Shown: positions 8,701 to 14,861 of the stretch, piece by piece | How positions within the stretch are numbered: position 1 is the first letter of the stretch | Layout: each line of letters starts with the position of its first letter | Virus record (IMG/VR): IMGVR_UViG_3300017917_000690 | Span: 1-29,228 of that record | Length of the DNA stretch: 29,228 nucleotides | Strand: one strand, 5' to 3' | Source: a virus | Translations under genes and position numbers: made by a program | Notes under the pieces: model-generated | Database searches by the model: none | What the model was told of the DNA's origin: nothing | What the model saw: the letters and a program-made list of their open reading frames with translations, nothing else

Positions 8701-10195
8701 AGTTATCTCTCAACTTTCTCAGGCATACGGTGTGTCTAGTGGTGGAAATACATTAGGTGATACTGGTGTTGTTCAATCTAGATTGGTTTTTGCTGGCGGT
8801 AATAACATTACACTTTCACAATCTACCGCTGCTGGTCAATTGGCTACTATAACAATCTCAGGACCAAATACAGTTGAACAGACAAATCAGACAATCGGGA
8901 TTTATGGAAGTTCACAAACTACTGGACAATCATCCTCATCAACATACGATGCACGATCTTTGACAATTCGTGGTGCTGGTGTAGTAAGCGTTGGAAATTC
9001 AGGTGGAGAAATTCTTATCTCCGCATCTCTCCCAGCAGGGGCCGGTGATGGGTATAATATTCTTGCCGCTGGAACACAAACGGCTAATACAAGTGGAACA
9101 GTTGCATTTGTCAATTCAAATAATATTACGTTTGGCATGAGCAATAGTTCACAAATAACCGCATCGTTTAACCCTATTAATATTGGCGTTTCCACTGGTG
9201 GAAATACGGAGGGAACGACTGGAACTCTAGATGGTGGAGGGGCGCAGTTTGTATTTGTTGGTGGATCAAATGTAACTTTAAGTCAATCACTTAATGGGTC
9301 TAGTGGAACTTTATCAATTCATGCTGGACCTGATTACGATTTCTTTGAACCGCTACCTCCATTACAGTCTGGCTCAACAACGTTTGCCCCAGGAATCTCA
9401 TCTTGGTATTTTCAGCCAGTTCTAATCCCTGGTTATATTGGCCCTGGCAGGCTGAATGTGCTGCATACAATGGGGTCAACTTCATCTAATATCCTTCAAG
9501 GTTCAAACGGCACTTCTTATGCAAGTAATACAACTGGCGGTGCCAGCCAATCATATGTTTTGTCAAGAGTTGTAGCACTTTATTCTAGGGGGGCTGGAAC
9601 AAATAATACTCGTTTGGAGTCGATGTGGGCCGCTACCTTCCCCATTTCAATTTCTCATTCAGTAGGAGTAAGCCTAAGTAATGCTACTCAGATCACGGCG
9701 TCTAGACAGGTTGATGTGCGTTATCCATCGCAAGTTGATATTTCTGGAAATTCTACCATTGCTACATTGCAAGCGACCCATGCAACTTCGTCTGCTGGTT
9801 CAACTGTTGGCACGTCGTTCTTTACCTCGGCCTTGTCGAGCGTTTATAACGTCCTGTCTGGCGCAGTTATGATGCATATTCCAATTACTGCTGCGATTTC
9901 GCCGGGGAATTATTGGTTGGCTCACGGGTGGATTTCCGGGCATACTACTGCTGGATCGACTTTGCCAACCCCGCTTCCAGCACTTACGGCTTACGGTATC
10001 TATAACTCATCATCATATAATGCTAGGGCATTTGGTGTCACCGCCGCATCATCCGGTTCGCAATATAACCCAGGACACGGAGTCTACTCGGTCCAGTCGG
10101 CAGCGGCTCCAAATAATGTTGGTTTGAGGGAAATCAGGTCATATGCATCTAACGCAATTCCTTACTTCAATATTATGGCGTCGAGCGTTTCGTAA
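5759..10195 (+). CDS. Giant repeat-built tail/side fibre protein
   Basis: 1478 residues, starting on the last base of the previous stop codon, with a weak AAGGATA upstream. Layout: N-terminal region rich in Glu, Asn, Ile and Val, a short collagen-like stretch (QGPPGAAGPSGAA, residues 27-39), about 1100 residues of beta repeats rich in Ser, Thr, Gly and Asn, then a non-repeated C-terminal domain (about 1195-1478) that is presumably the receptor-binding tip. Four repeat types recur: 'VQTQN..S..GNISFANSNGITFGG.NSTITAS'-like, 'QTNQTIGLYGSGNTSGTS..DARSL'-like, 'AITTAMASNRGSDFVQA..GFAG'-like and 'GVSTGGNT.G.TG'-like. A trimeric beta-fibre is the likely structure. The tip is clearly more GC-rich than the repeats, which suggests it was exchanged. 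Ser/Thr richness makes it a possible target for the adjacent glycosyltransferase. Function inferred from architecture. Confidence 0.8.
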   Translation: MSEEIISIVNENEVNIVNEAEIEIIHQGPPGAAGPSGAATVDAIGNVSVSTAGVSGSGVGLHIAGGSNITLNHSIDNQDITISIIGNSTTPQTVQTQNMVSILGSSGNISFVNSNGITFGGSNSTITASHNALTTQTIQTAGMVRSLNGSEGVMSISGGNGVTVGNTGSTITLSVANQSVQTQGMVSLNGSTGNLSLENANNVSFGATGSTITASASYPAQSSLSYAAGGIISTTLSGSTLTISATVPSQTSLSFVQQGAIVTSLNGSTLSISAPTQTVQTQNSVAIQNSSGNISFANGNGVTFGGNNSTITASVNIPAQTNQSIGVYGSSQTTGQSSSSTYDARSLTIRGAGIVSVGNSGGEIIISATAAGGPGGGGAAISAGSQTGNTTGTIAFSNSNNVSFGMSNNSVVTASASFNQTVQTQNSVQVQGSSGNISFANGNNITFGANNSTITASASFNQTNQTIGVYGSGNTAGTSSATADARSLSIAASGSLTVNVSDGVIRLSAPNVLTTAMASNRGSDFVQATAGFAGTNATGTIASNGISVSVAAPVAQTNQTIGLYGSSNTSGTSTGTVDARSLTVVGKGGVSVDMTNGQIVLSGQTTTPQTVQTQNMVSVLGSTGNISFANSNGISFGGNGSTITASYTVPSVPAQTNQTIGLYGSGNTSGTSTGTVDARSLTFNVAGSLTVDMTNGKVNISAPNAITTAMQSGASTQFVQANAGFAGTNANGTIASSGISVSVPAQTNQSIGLYGLGNTSGTSTATVDARSLSISAAGSITADMSGGTIRLSVPNAITTAMASNRGTDFVQANANFNGTNASGTIASNNISVSVAAQSAQTLGVYGSGNTAGTSSGTLDARSLTFDVAGSLTVNMSNDGKIHFSAPNAITTAMASNRGSDFVNATAAFAGTNANGTIASNGISVSVPAQTVQTQGLVPSAGVSTGGNTSGNTGLTSGVPLVFQGGNGLRLSQATATDGATIVISQLSQAYGVSSGGNTLGDTGVVQSRLVFAGGNNITLSQSTAAGQLATITISGPNTVEQTNQTIGIYGSSQTTGQSSSSTYDARSLTIRGAGVVSVGNSGGEILISASLPAGAGDGYNILAAGTQTANTSGTVAFVNSNNITFGMSNSSQITASFNPINIGVSTGGNTEGTTGTLDGGGAQFVFVGGSNVTLSQSLNGSSGTLSIHAGPDYDFFEPLPPLQSGSTTFAPGISSWYFQPVLIPGYIGPGRLNVLHTMGSTSSNILQGSNGTSYASNTTGGASQSYVLSRVVALYSRGAGTNNTRLESMWAATFPISISHSVGVSLSNATQITASRQVDVRYPSQVDISGNSTIATLQATHATSSAGSTVGTSFFTSALSSVYNVLSGAVMMHIPITAAISPGNYWLAHGWISGHTTAGSTLPTPLPALTAYGIYNSSSYNARAFGVTAASSGSQYNPGHGVYSVQSAAAPNNVGLREIRSYASNAIPYFNIMASSVS
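5990..9330 (+). repeat. Coding repeat array in the giant fibre
   Basis: By reading the translation I count about eight copies of a type ending in STITAS, seven copies of a type containing IGLYGS...DARSL (near 6714, 7139, 7426, 7720, 7996, 8275 and 8876), four copies of a type beginning AITTAMASNRG (near 7286, 7870, 8140 and 8416) and three copies of a type beginning GVSTGGNT (near 8578, 8728 and 9182). Copies are close at the protein level but well separated at the DNA level. Confidence 0.85.
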
Positions 10196-10224
10196 TTATC
10201 AGATTCTATCTGAGCAGAGATATT

Positions 10225-10234
10225 ATGGTATAAT
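10225..10234 (+). promoter_or_regulatory. Extended -10 promoter ATGGTATAAT, leaderless
   Basis: TG-G-TATAAT ends exactly 6 bases before the ATG at 10241. No Shine-Dalgarno site and no good -35 box are present. A small dyad (TCAGAT-TCT-ATCTGA, 10199-10213) lies where a -35 would be. Confidence 0.7.
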
Positions 10235-10240
10235 AGAAAA

Positions 10241-10966
10241 ATGACAAAACCACAGATTGTAAGAATGGATAACTTGGAGGGCTATCATAATAATGATGAC
10301 AGTAGTTCAAGCAGACTAGAAAATGGAAAGGCTTATAAAGACCTTTCAACAATTTGCATTGTTCCAACAAGAGGATTGATTCCGGCAAAGGTTGCACAAT
10401 CTTGGATGGGAATGATGACACCAATGAATAATAAATTTACTAGAATTTTTGTTATTGGAATGGAAGTTGGAGATGCATATTCTCAAACTATTCAAGCAAT
10501 TCTTGATAATGAGGAATTATCAAAATGGAAATATATATTGACACTTGAAGAAGATAATATGCCGCCACCTGACGGATTACTAAGGCTGTATGAAGGTATG
10601 GATGAATATGACGCAATTGGCGGGTTATATTGGACAAAGGGAGTCGAAGGACAGCCTATGATATATGGAAATCCATATGAGGCTCCGAAGAATTTTCTTC
10701 CACAAATCCCACAGCCAGACACAATACAACAGTGTAATGGTCTTGGAATGGGATTCACTCTGTTTAAGACAGAAATTTTTAAGGATGAGAGAATTCCTCG
10801 TCCCTGGTTTAAAACAGAACAATCTTATATTCCAGGGCAGGGAACAAAGGCTTATACACAGGATTTATATTTTTTTGAAAATGCTGCAAAATATGGATAT
10901 AAATTTGCGTGTGACACTAGAGTTAAGGTAGGACATTATGACATTAACGAAGATATCGTGTGGTAG
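10241..10966 (+). CDS. GT-A-fold glycosyltransferase
   Basis: 241 residues. A beta-alpha nucleotide-sugar fold is visible: the first strand STICIVPTRGLIPAKVAQSW (36-55), a second strand IFVIGME (69-75), and KYILTLEEDNMPPPDGLLRL ending the metal site (Glu-Glu-Asp at 103-105 in place of the usual DxD). Later come GLGMGFTLFKTEIF (167-180), the acceptor-side TQDLYFFENAAKYGYKF with candidate catalytic Asp208, and a late His (VGH, 230-232) that could bind metal. This is the layout of family-2-like transferases found in many phages. It would move a sugar from a nucleotide donor to an acceptor; donor and acceptor are unknown. It overlaps the methyltransferase that follows by 29 bases and sits between fibre and connector genes, so virion glycosylation is an attractive inference. 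Start set by the leaderless promoter. Confidence 0.8.
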   Translation: MTKPQIVRMDNLEGYHNNDDSSSSRLENGKAYKDLSTICIVPTRGLIPAKVAQSWMGMMTPMNNKFTRIFVIGMEVGDAYSQTIQAILDNEELSKWKYILTLEEDNMPPPDGLLRLYEGMDEYDAIGGLYWTKGVEGQPMIYGNPYEAPKNFLPQIPQPDTIQQCNGLGMGFTLFKTEIFKDERIPRPWFKTEQSYIPGQGTKAYTQDLYFFENAAKYGYKFACDTRVKVGHYDINEDIVW

Positions 10967-11561
10967 TGAAGGTGAAGAGATTAAAGTATCGCTTGCCTGT
11001 GGACAAAATAAACCGGATGGATTTATTGGAATTGATTGTGTTGATATTGATGGTGTTGATCTTGTTTGGAATCTAAACTACTATCCGTGGCCTATTGACG
11101 ACGGGTCGGTAGATGAAATTGAATGTTCACACTATATTGAACATATTCCTTTTGATTGGCATGATGCTATTAATACAGCAACAAATGATATATATATTGA
11201 TCCAGGCAAGACAGCGCCAAGAAAAGATGGACTTATAAAGTTTATGGATGAATGCTATCGAATTCTAAAGCCTGGTGGTAAAATGAGTGTAGTTTCTCCA
11301 TACTACTCTAGTGTAAGAGCGTGGCAAGACCCAACACATAGACGTGCTATTTCAGAAAATACTTTTTTTTATTTTAATAAACAGTGGAGAGAGATGAATA
11401 AATTAGACCACTATGGAATTGATTCAAATTTCGATTTTCAGTGGGGATATTCTTGGATGGGAACATGGGGGCAGCGCCATGAAGAGGCTCGGGTATTTGC
11501 GACAGCGCAATATATTAATACAGTAGCAGATATCTACGTTACTCTTCAAAAAATTGCTTAA
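10938..11561 (+). CDS. Class I SAM-dependent methyltransferase
   Basis: 207 residues, from an ATG with AAGGTAGGA 4 bases upstream. Motif I is degenerate but recognisable (VSLACGQNKPDGFIGID, 17-33). DDGSVDEIECSHYIEHI (54-70) is the usual motif before the active-site helix, and DECYRILKPGGKMSVVSPYY (104-123) is the typical post-motif helix and strand of small-molecule methyltransferases. DPTHRRAISENTFFYF (131-146) is often seen in members that act on sugars or on phage targets of unknown identity. It overlaps the glycosyltransferase by 29 bases and is surely co-transcribed, which suggests that it methylates the transferred sugar or the same acceptor. Substrate not visible. Confidence 0.8.
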   Translation: MTLTKISCGSEGEEIKVSLACGQNKPDGFIGIDCVDIDGVDLVWNLNYYPWPIDDGSVDEIECSHYIEHIPFDWHDAINTATNDIYIDPGKTAPRKDGLIKFMDECYRILKPGGKMSVVSPYYSSVRAWQDPTHRRAISENTFFYFNKQWREMNKLDHYGIDSNFDFQWGYSWMGTWGQRHEEARVFATAQYINTVADIYVTLQKIA

Positions 11562-11573
11562 TTTCAAGCACTC

Positions 11574-11583
11574 ATGATATAAT
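11574..11583 (+). promoter_or_regulatory. Extended -10 promoter ATGATATAAT, leaderless
   Basis: TG-A-TATAAT ends exactly 6 bases before the ATG at 11590. A partial -35, TTGCTT (11554-11559), lies 18 bases upstream, inside the end of the methyltransferase gene. No Shine-Dalgarno site. Confidence 0.7.
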
Positions 11584-11589
11584 AAAAAT

Positions 11590-12456
11590 ATGAATCAATA
11601 TGATTATTACACAGATATAACTGAGCAATTCACATTTCCGGCAGCGCCAGATGCAAGTTCTGCTGTTGCCACCGTATATTTTGAGTGGGGAGATGAGATT
11701 GTTGCGGAAACTACTGCTACACTAGTTAGCGGTAATACATACTCAATTGATGTTTCTGCCGAGTTGGTTGACTCATTTGGAGTTTGGAGGATTAAATGGG
11801 CATGTACCATAGGAGGTACGGCATTTTATGCCTATACAAATTTCAAAGTAGAGCGCCCTTACGTTTCAGAGGCTACATTTATGGCTGCCCATCCAGAATT
11901 CAATACCGCTGAATATACAGGATCGGTATTTGATAGAGCAGAAAGAATTGCAAGAGCAATAATTAATACATACACTGGACAGGATTTTCAGGGTGTAAAA
12001 AATAAACAATTAGTAATTGACGGAACAGGGAAGCGTAGCATTATGCTTCCCAATATTCTTAATTGGTTCACAGAAGTTTTGGTTGATGATATTGATTATA
12101 CTGATGCTGTAGAACTTGATTATAATAGTAAAAGATATTTAAGATTAATGTCAGATTTTGACGTTGTTGACGGACCTATATCAATAACAAAGTTTCCAAA
12201 AGATATTCCTGTGTATATTACGGGAGATTGGGGATGGATTGATATTCCTTGGCAGGTAGAAGAGGCTGCAATATTATTGATCATTGATCTTCTAGATGAT
12301 ACAAGAAGAGAAAATCATCGCTATGGTGTTTCTAGAATTTGGCAGGACACAAATAGAATTGAACTTAAGGATGGTATTTTCGATACAACTGGAAATACTG
12401 ATGTTGACGTATTGATCATGGATTTTGTATATTGGGTGCCTAGTTATGTCAGTTAA
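11590..12456 (+). CDS. Head-tail connector (gp6-like) with an N-terminal Ig-like domain
   Basis: 288 residues. Residues about 9-93 form a beta domain of BppU/Ig type (VYFEWGDEIVAETTATLVSG ... GTAFYAYTNFKVERPYVS). The remainder begins SEATFMAAHPEFN and carries the helix-strand pattern of phage head-tail adaptors (RAERIARAIINTYTGQDFQG; an IMLPNILNWFTEVLVDD strand; VEEAAILLIIDLLDD helix), as in the gp6/gp15-type ring below the portal. Position supports this: first of a run of connector, closure, neck and terminator genes. Such adaptors usually lack the first domain, so this is a fusion or a domain gain. Start set by the leaderless promoter. Moderately sure of the adaptor role. Confidence 0.7.
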   Translation: MNQYDYYTDITEQFTFPAAPDASSAVATVYFEWGDEIVAETTATLVSGNTYSIDVSAELVDSFGVWRIKWACTIGGTAFYAYTNFKVERPYVSEATFMAAHPEFNTAEYTGSVFDRAERIARAIINTYTGQDFQGVKNKQLVIDGTGKRSIMLPNILNWFTEVLVDDIDYTDAVELDYNSKRYLRLMSDFDVVDGPISITKFPKDIPVYITGDWGWIDIPWQVEEAAILLIIDLLDDTRRENHRYGVSRIWQDTNRIELKDGIFDTTGNTDVDVLIMDFVYWVPSYVS

Positions 12457-12823
12457 AAGAACAATAATGAGAATGCCGCATAAAGTTGATCTTTATGAAA
12501 AGTCTATTGAGGAAAATGATACCGGACAGAGTTTTGCTACTTGGTATTTATCAGAAGAGGAAATAAGATGTTTTGTGACGCCATCTGGCTCTGCTGCGAG
12601 TATTCGTGTTTCACCGACTGCGGAAGAGGCTGATTATCTAACTGTAATGCTTCCGTATGATACAAACGTATCATATACAACAAGATTTGATAATTTTTCA
12701 AATTTATATGGAGAAACTATTTATCCTGGCATATTTCAAGTTATTCAAATTGATCGCCATGTTTCTGCAATAACTGGACGAGTTGAATATCTTCAACTTA
12801 AGCTTAAGTCGGTGATTGAATGA
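12446..12823 (+). CDS. Head closure protein
   Basis: 125 residues, mostly beta. The start is placed at the ATG at 12446, which overlaps the upstream gene by 11 bases; a TTG at 12425 is less likely, and ATGs at 12467 and 12473 remain possible. Opening MPHKVDLYEKSIEENDTGQS followed by a strand-rich body and the late RVEYLQLKLKSV strand fit the small beta-barrel stopper (SPP1 gp16-like) that seals the connector. The call leans on gene order: after the adaptor and before the gp10-like and terminator genes. It overlaps the next gene as ATGA. Confidence 0.65.
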   Translation: MSVKRTIMRMPHKVDLYEKSIEENDTGQSFATWYLSEEEIRCFVTPSGSAASIRVSPTAEEADYLTVMLPYDTNVSYTTRFDNFSNLYGETIYPGIFQVIQIDRHVSAITGRVEYLQLKLKSVIE

Positions 12824-13230
12824 GCGACGGATTTGATAGAATAATAAATAAAATAGATAATTTAGAGGCATCATCTCAAGGATATATTGTTGAACTTGCC
12901 ATTGCTTCTAGAGCGGCTGCTGAGCAGGCATTAAATATGAAGTTGGGCGCTAAGGCCAAGCATTTTAAAGTCTCTGTAGAGAGCACAGGAGCGACCATTG
13001 CGGTCACAGTAGAGCCGATAGATGATGCTGGAAGGTTTATATATTACGGAACGGCACCACATCAGATTGTTGCAAAGTCTGGAAATGCCATGCCGATTGG
13101 TGGCGGAAACTTTTCTATGAAGGTTAACAACCCTGGCACAAATGGTATGAAGGATGAAATTGATGAAGTTGTATTGGCTGCTGTAATTGCTGCCAAAAGA
13201 TTAATTGGCGGATTTGGAGGTAGGATATGA
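12820..13230 (+). CDS. HK97 gp10-like neck / tail-completion protein
   Basis: 136 residues, overlapping its neighbours by 4 bases on each side. The family signature is visible: an N-terminal helix, then GRFIYYGTAPHQIVAKSGNA, an FSMKVNNPGTNG loop (the usual 'hPG' turn) and a C-terminal helix DEIDEVVLAAVIAAKRLI. Members sit at the head-tail joint. Gene order agrees. Confidence 0.75.
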   Translation: MSDGFDRIINKIDNLEASSQGYIVELAIASRAAAEQALNMKLGAKAKHFKVSVESTGATIAVTVEPIDDAGRFIYYGTAPHQIVAKSGNAMPIGGGNFSMKVNNPGTNGMKDEIDEVVLAAVIAAKRLIGGFGGRI

Positions 13231-13685
13231 TTTCGGTAGAACTGAATACAGCAGTTAAGGCTAAGTTTCAGACATTAGGCAGCCCCTATAATGCTATTAA
13301 ATTTATCCCACTCTCTGCTTATGAAAACACAACCGCACCGCTTATTATTTATACGGAGTTCCCAGGAACTTTTAATGATGAGCAGTTTTTCATGAGCGTA
13401 TCAAATGTAGTATATTCAATTTATGATAATAATATATCAAGGATGAAGGATATTGCTTATCAGTTAAATAAATTTCTAAATGTTGGAGATAGACTTGACG
13501 AAGTTAAAAGTTATTTAACAGTTCCTTATCAGGGTGTCAGCGGAGAAACAGCATATAGATATCGTATAACTGGATGCAGACAGGTTTCGGGATCGGCTGT
13601 AGCCCCTCCTGAAAGAGAAGGGTTTTCTGTTCAGACCTTAAATTTTAGAATAACCTATGTTGGGAATACAGGTGGAATATCATAA
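13227..13685 (+). CDS. Tail terminator protein
   Basis: 152 residues, from an ATG overlapping the previous stop (ATGA), with GGAGG 6 bases upstream. Opening helix with ELNTAVKAKFQTLG, then the strand APLIIYTEFPGT, a central SVVYSIYDNN-type strand, a helix MKDIAYQLNKFLN, and a terminal QTLNFRITYVG strand. This alternation is that of the small alpha/beta terminator (lambda gpU / HK97 gp10-neighbour class) that caps the tail tube. Assignment rests on fold pattern and place just before the tail tube. Confidence 0.7.
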   Translation: MISVELNTAVKAKFQTLGSPYNAIKFIPLSAYENTTAPLIIYTEFPGTFNDEQFFMSVSNVVYSIYDNNISRMKDIAYQLNKFLNVGDRLDEVKSYLTVPYQGVSGETAYRYRITGCRQVSGSAVAPPEREGFSVQTLNFRITYVGNTGGIS

Positions 13686-13726
13686 CATTACATCTTATTG
13701 CTTTATAAGGAAATACGGGGTAGTCT

Positions 13727-13918
13727 ATGTTTAAGGCGATAACCTATATTGGATACGACCATAAAAAGGTCGTGAAGATAAAAAACAGAGTTTACGAATT
13801 TGAGTGGCAGAAATCGGTAGGAATCGGTAGCCGCTTCGATGAAGTAGAATATGATCATGCCATAAAAATGTCCAAGTGGTGTGATAAAAAAGGACGAAAG
13901 GTATTCAAGCTTGAATAA
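13727..13918 (+). CDS. Small conserved-looking protein between terminator and tail tube
   Basis: 63 residues, basic, no membrane segment. A GGGGT site is 6 bases before the ATG. The sequence has two short strands and a closing FDEVEYDHAIKMSKWCDKKG helix plus a KVFKL strand, a pattern seen in small phage proteins of unknown role. Its stop lies 11 bases before the tail-tube ATG and overlaps that gene's ribosome-binding site. A tail-assembly or DNA-binding role cannot be told from sequence. Confidence 0.6.
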   Translation: MFKAITYIGYDHKKVVKIKNRVYEFEWQKSVGIGSRFDEVEYDHAIKMSKWCDKKGRKVFKLE

Positions 13919-13929
13919 AGGAGGTTCTA

Positions 13930-14466
13930 ATGGCTATTACTTTTACTAACATTGTTGTCGGTGAGGGAACTATTTCTGTGGGTGCTAACTCAGGATCAGC
14001 AGTAGACTTGGGTGCTACTCAGGACGGTGCTGAAATTGCCTGGGAGCCAGATATGGTTGATATTGAGGTAGATCAGTTCGGTGACGCTGCAAGAATCGTA
14101 CAGTCAAAGGTTAAAGTTTCTCTAAAGACTAAGTTGGCAGAGGGTACTCTAGAAAACCTATTGATTGCATGGAACATGCCAGACAGTGATTTGACAACTG
14201 GCGTAGGAACAAAGACTTTTAGTATTGGATTGTGGAGCACTTATCCACAGGAGAGATACCTAAAGTTGGTTGGTAACGCACCAGGCTCAACAGCATCAAC
14301 TACATATTTGAGAACATATGAGTGCAATAGAGTTGTTTCATACTCTTCAAGTTCACATATGTTGAAGCGTTCAGAGAACGTTGCTTACCCTGTAGATTTC
14401 CGAATCCTACCTGATCCAACACAGACAGGTGCAGAGTACGGAACAATTGTTGACGAAACTGCCTGA
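13930..14466 (+). CDS. Major tail tube protein
   Basis: 178 residues, with a near-perfect AAAGGAGG six bases before the ATG. Beta-rich with the usual opening GEGTISVGANSGSAVDLGAT and the strand pair IEVDQFGDAARIVQSKVKVS, then a long helix-loop (GTLENLLIAWNMP) and late strands ending in YPVDFRILPDP. This matches the tube proteins of siphoviruses that stack as hexamers along the tape measure. It shares the CTA-rich leucine and AAG-rich lysine codon use of the capsid gene, as expected for an abundant protein, and is followed by its own terminator. Only one such gene is present and there is no sheath. Confidence 0.85.
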   Translation: MAITFTNIVVGEGTISVGANSGSAVDLGATQDGAEIAWEPDMVDIEVDQFGDAARIVQSKVKVSLKTKLAEGTLENLLIAWNMPDSDLTTGVGTKTFSIGLWSTYPQERYLKLVGNAPGSTASTTYLRTYECNRVVSYSSSSHMLKRSENVAYPVDFRILPDPTQTGAEYGTIVDETA

Positions 14467-14492
14467 TAGGCAAAAAAAGAATTAAGTGTTAC

Positions 14493-14520
14493 ATAATGGG
14501 TCCGGAAACGGACCCATTAT
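14493..14520 (+). terminator. Terminator-like hairpin after the tail tube gene
   Basis: A perfect 12-bp inverted repeat (14493-14504 and 14509-14520) with a GAAA tetraloop. The following tract is AT-rich (TATGATATAAT) rather than a pure T run and is shared with the next promoter, so termination may be partial. Confidence 0.7.
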
Positions 14521-14521
14521 T

Positions 14522-14531
14522 ATGATATAAT
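14522..14531 (+). promoter_or_regulatory. Extended -10 promoter ATGATATAAT for the tail operon
   Basis: It immediately follows the tail-tube terminator. RNA would begin near 14538, giving a leader of about 21 bases with AAGGAG (14545-14550) before the ATG at 14559. No clear -35. Confidence 0.6.
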
Positions 14532-14558
14532 AGTGAGATACTTTAAGGAGAGTGTGAT

Positions 14559-14861
14559 ATGAGTAATGAAGTAAGACGAGGGGTGGATGTTGAGTTCGCA
14601 GATAAGACACGAACAATCTATCCAGTATCATTGAAGCAGTTGAGAAAACTTCGTGGAGCAATGGAAAATATCAATTTTACAGATGATAGTCCATATCCAG
14701 ATGAAGGAACTATTGACGCTATGGTAAAGGCTGCACAGATCGTGCTAGAAAAGGTCGATCCTGAATTGGCAGCCGATTATGAAAGAGTCGAAGATTTAGT
14801 AGACATTAAGGCTTTCAACAGTATGCTTGAAGCCGCAATGGGCGCAGACCCAAACGAGTAG
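14559..14861 (+). CDS. Tail assembly chaperone, short form
   Basis: 100 residues, AAGGAG 8 bases before the ATG. Small beta N-terminus (VDVEFADKTRTIYPVSLKQL) followed by helices (GTIDAMVKAAQIVLEKVDPE), as in gpG-type chaperones that coat the tape measure during tail assembly. The slippery heptamer CCCAAAC (14849-14855) comes just before its stop, and a second ORF in the -1 frame follows. Placement between tail tube and tape measure is diagnostic for this pair. Confidence 0.85.
   Translation: MSNEVRRGVDVEFADKTRTIYPVSLKQLRKLRGAMENINFTDDSPYPDEGTIDAMVKAAQIVLEKVDPELAADYERVEDLVDIKAFNSMLEAAMGADPNE
14849..14855 (+). promoter_or_regulatory. Slippery heptamer for -1 frameshift
   Basis: C CCA AAC in the zero frame, an X-XXY-YYZ site. 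Slipping by -1 moves to CCC AAA and then reads CGA GTA GGC without meeting the TAG at 14859. The -1 frame is open from 14831 to 15212. Confidence 0.8.

Noticed and set aside
9045-9060. ATGGGTATAAT inside the giant fibre as a further promoter
   Set aside because: One base too long for the shared element, and within coding sequence with no gene start behind it.
10199-10213. Small dyad TCAGAT-TCT-ATCTGA as terminator or operator
   Set aside because: Only 6-bp arms and no T run; could be an operator at the -35 position but nothing else supports it.
13690-13712. TTATAAGG as a promoter before the small gene at 13727
   Set aside because: Lacks the TG extension and the TATAAT core shared by the six accepted promoters.
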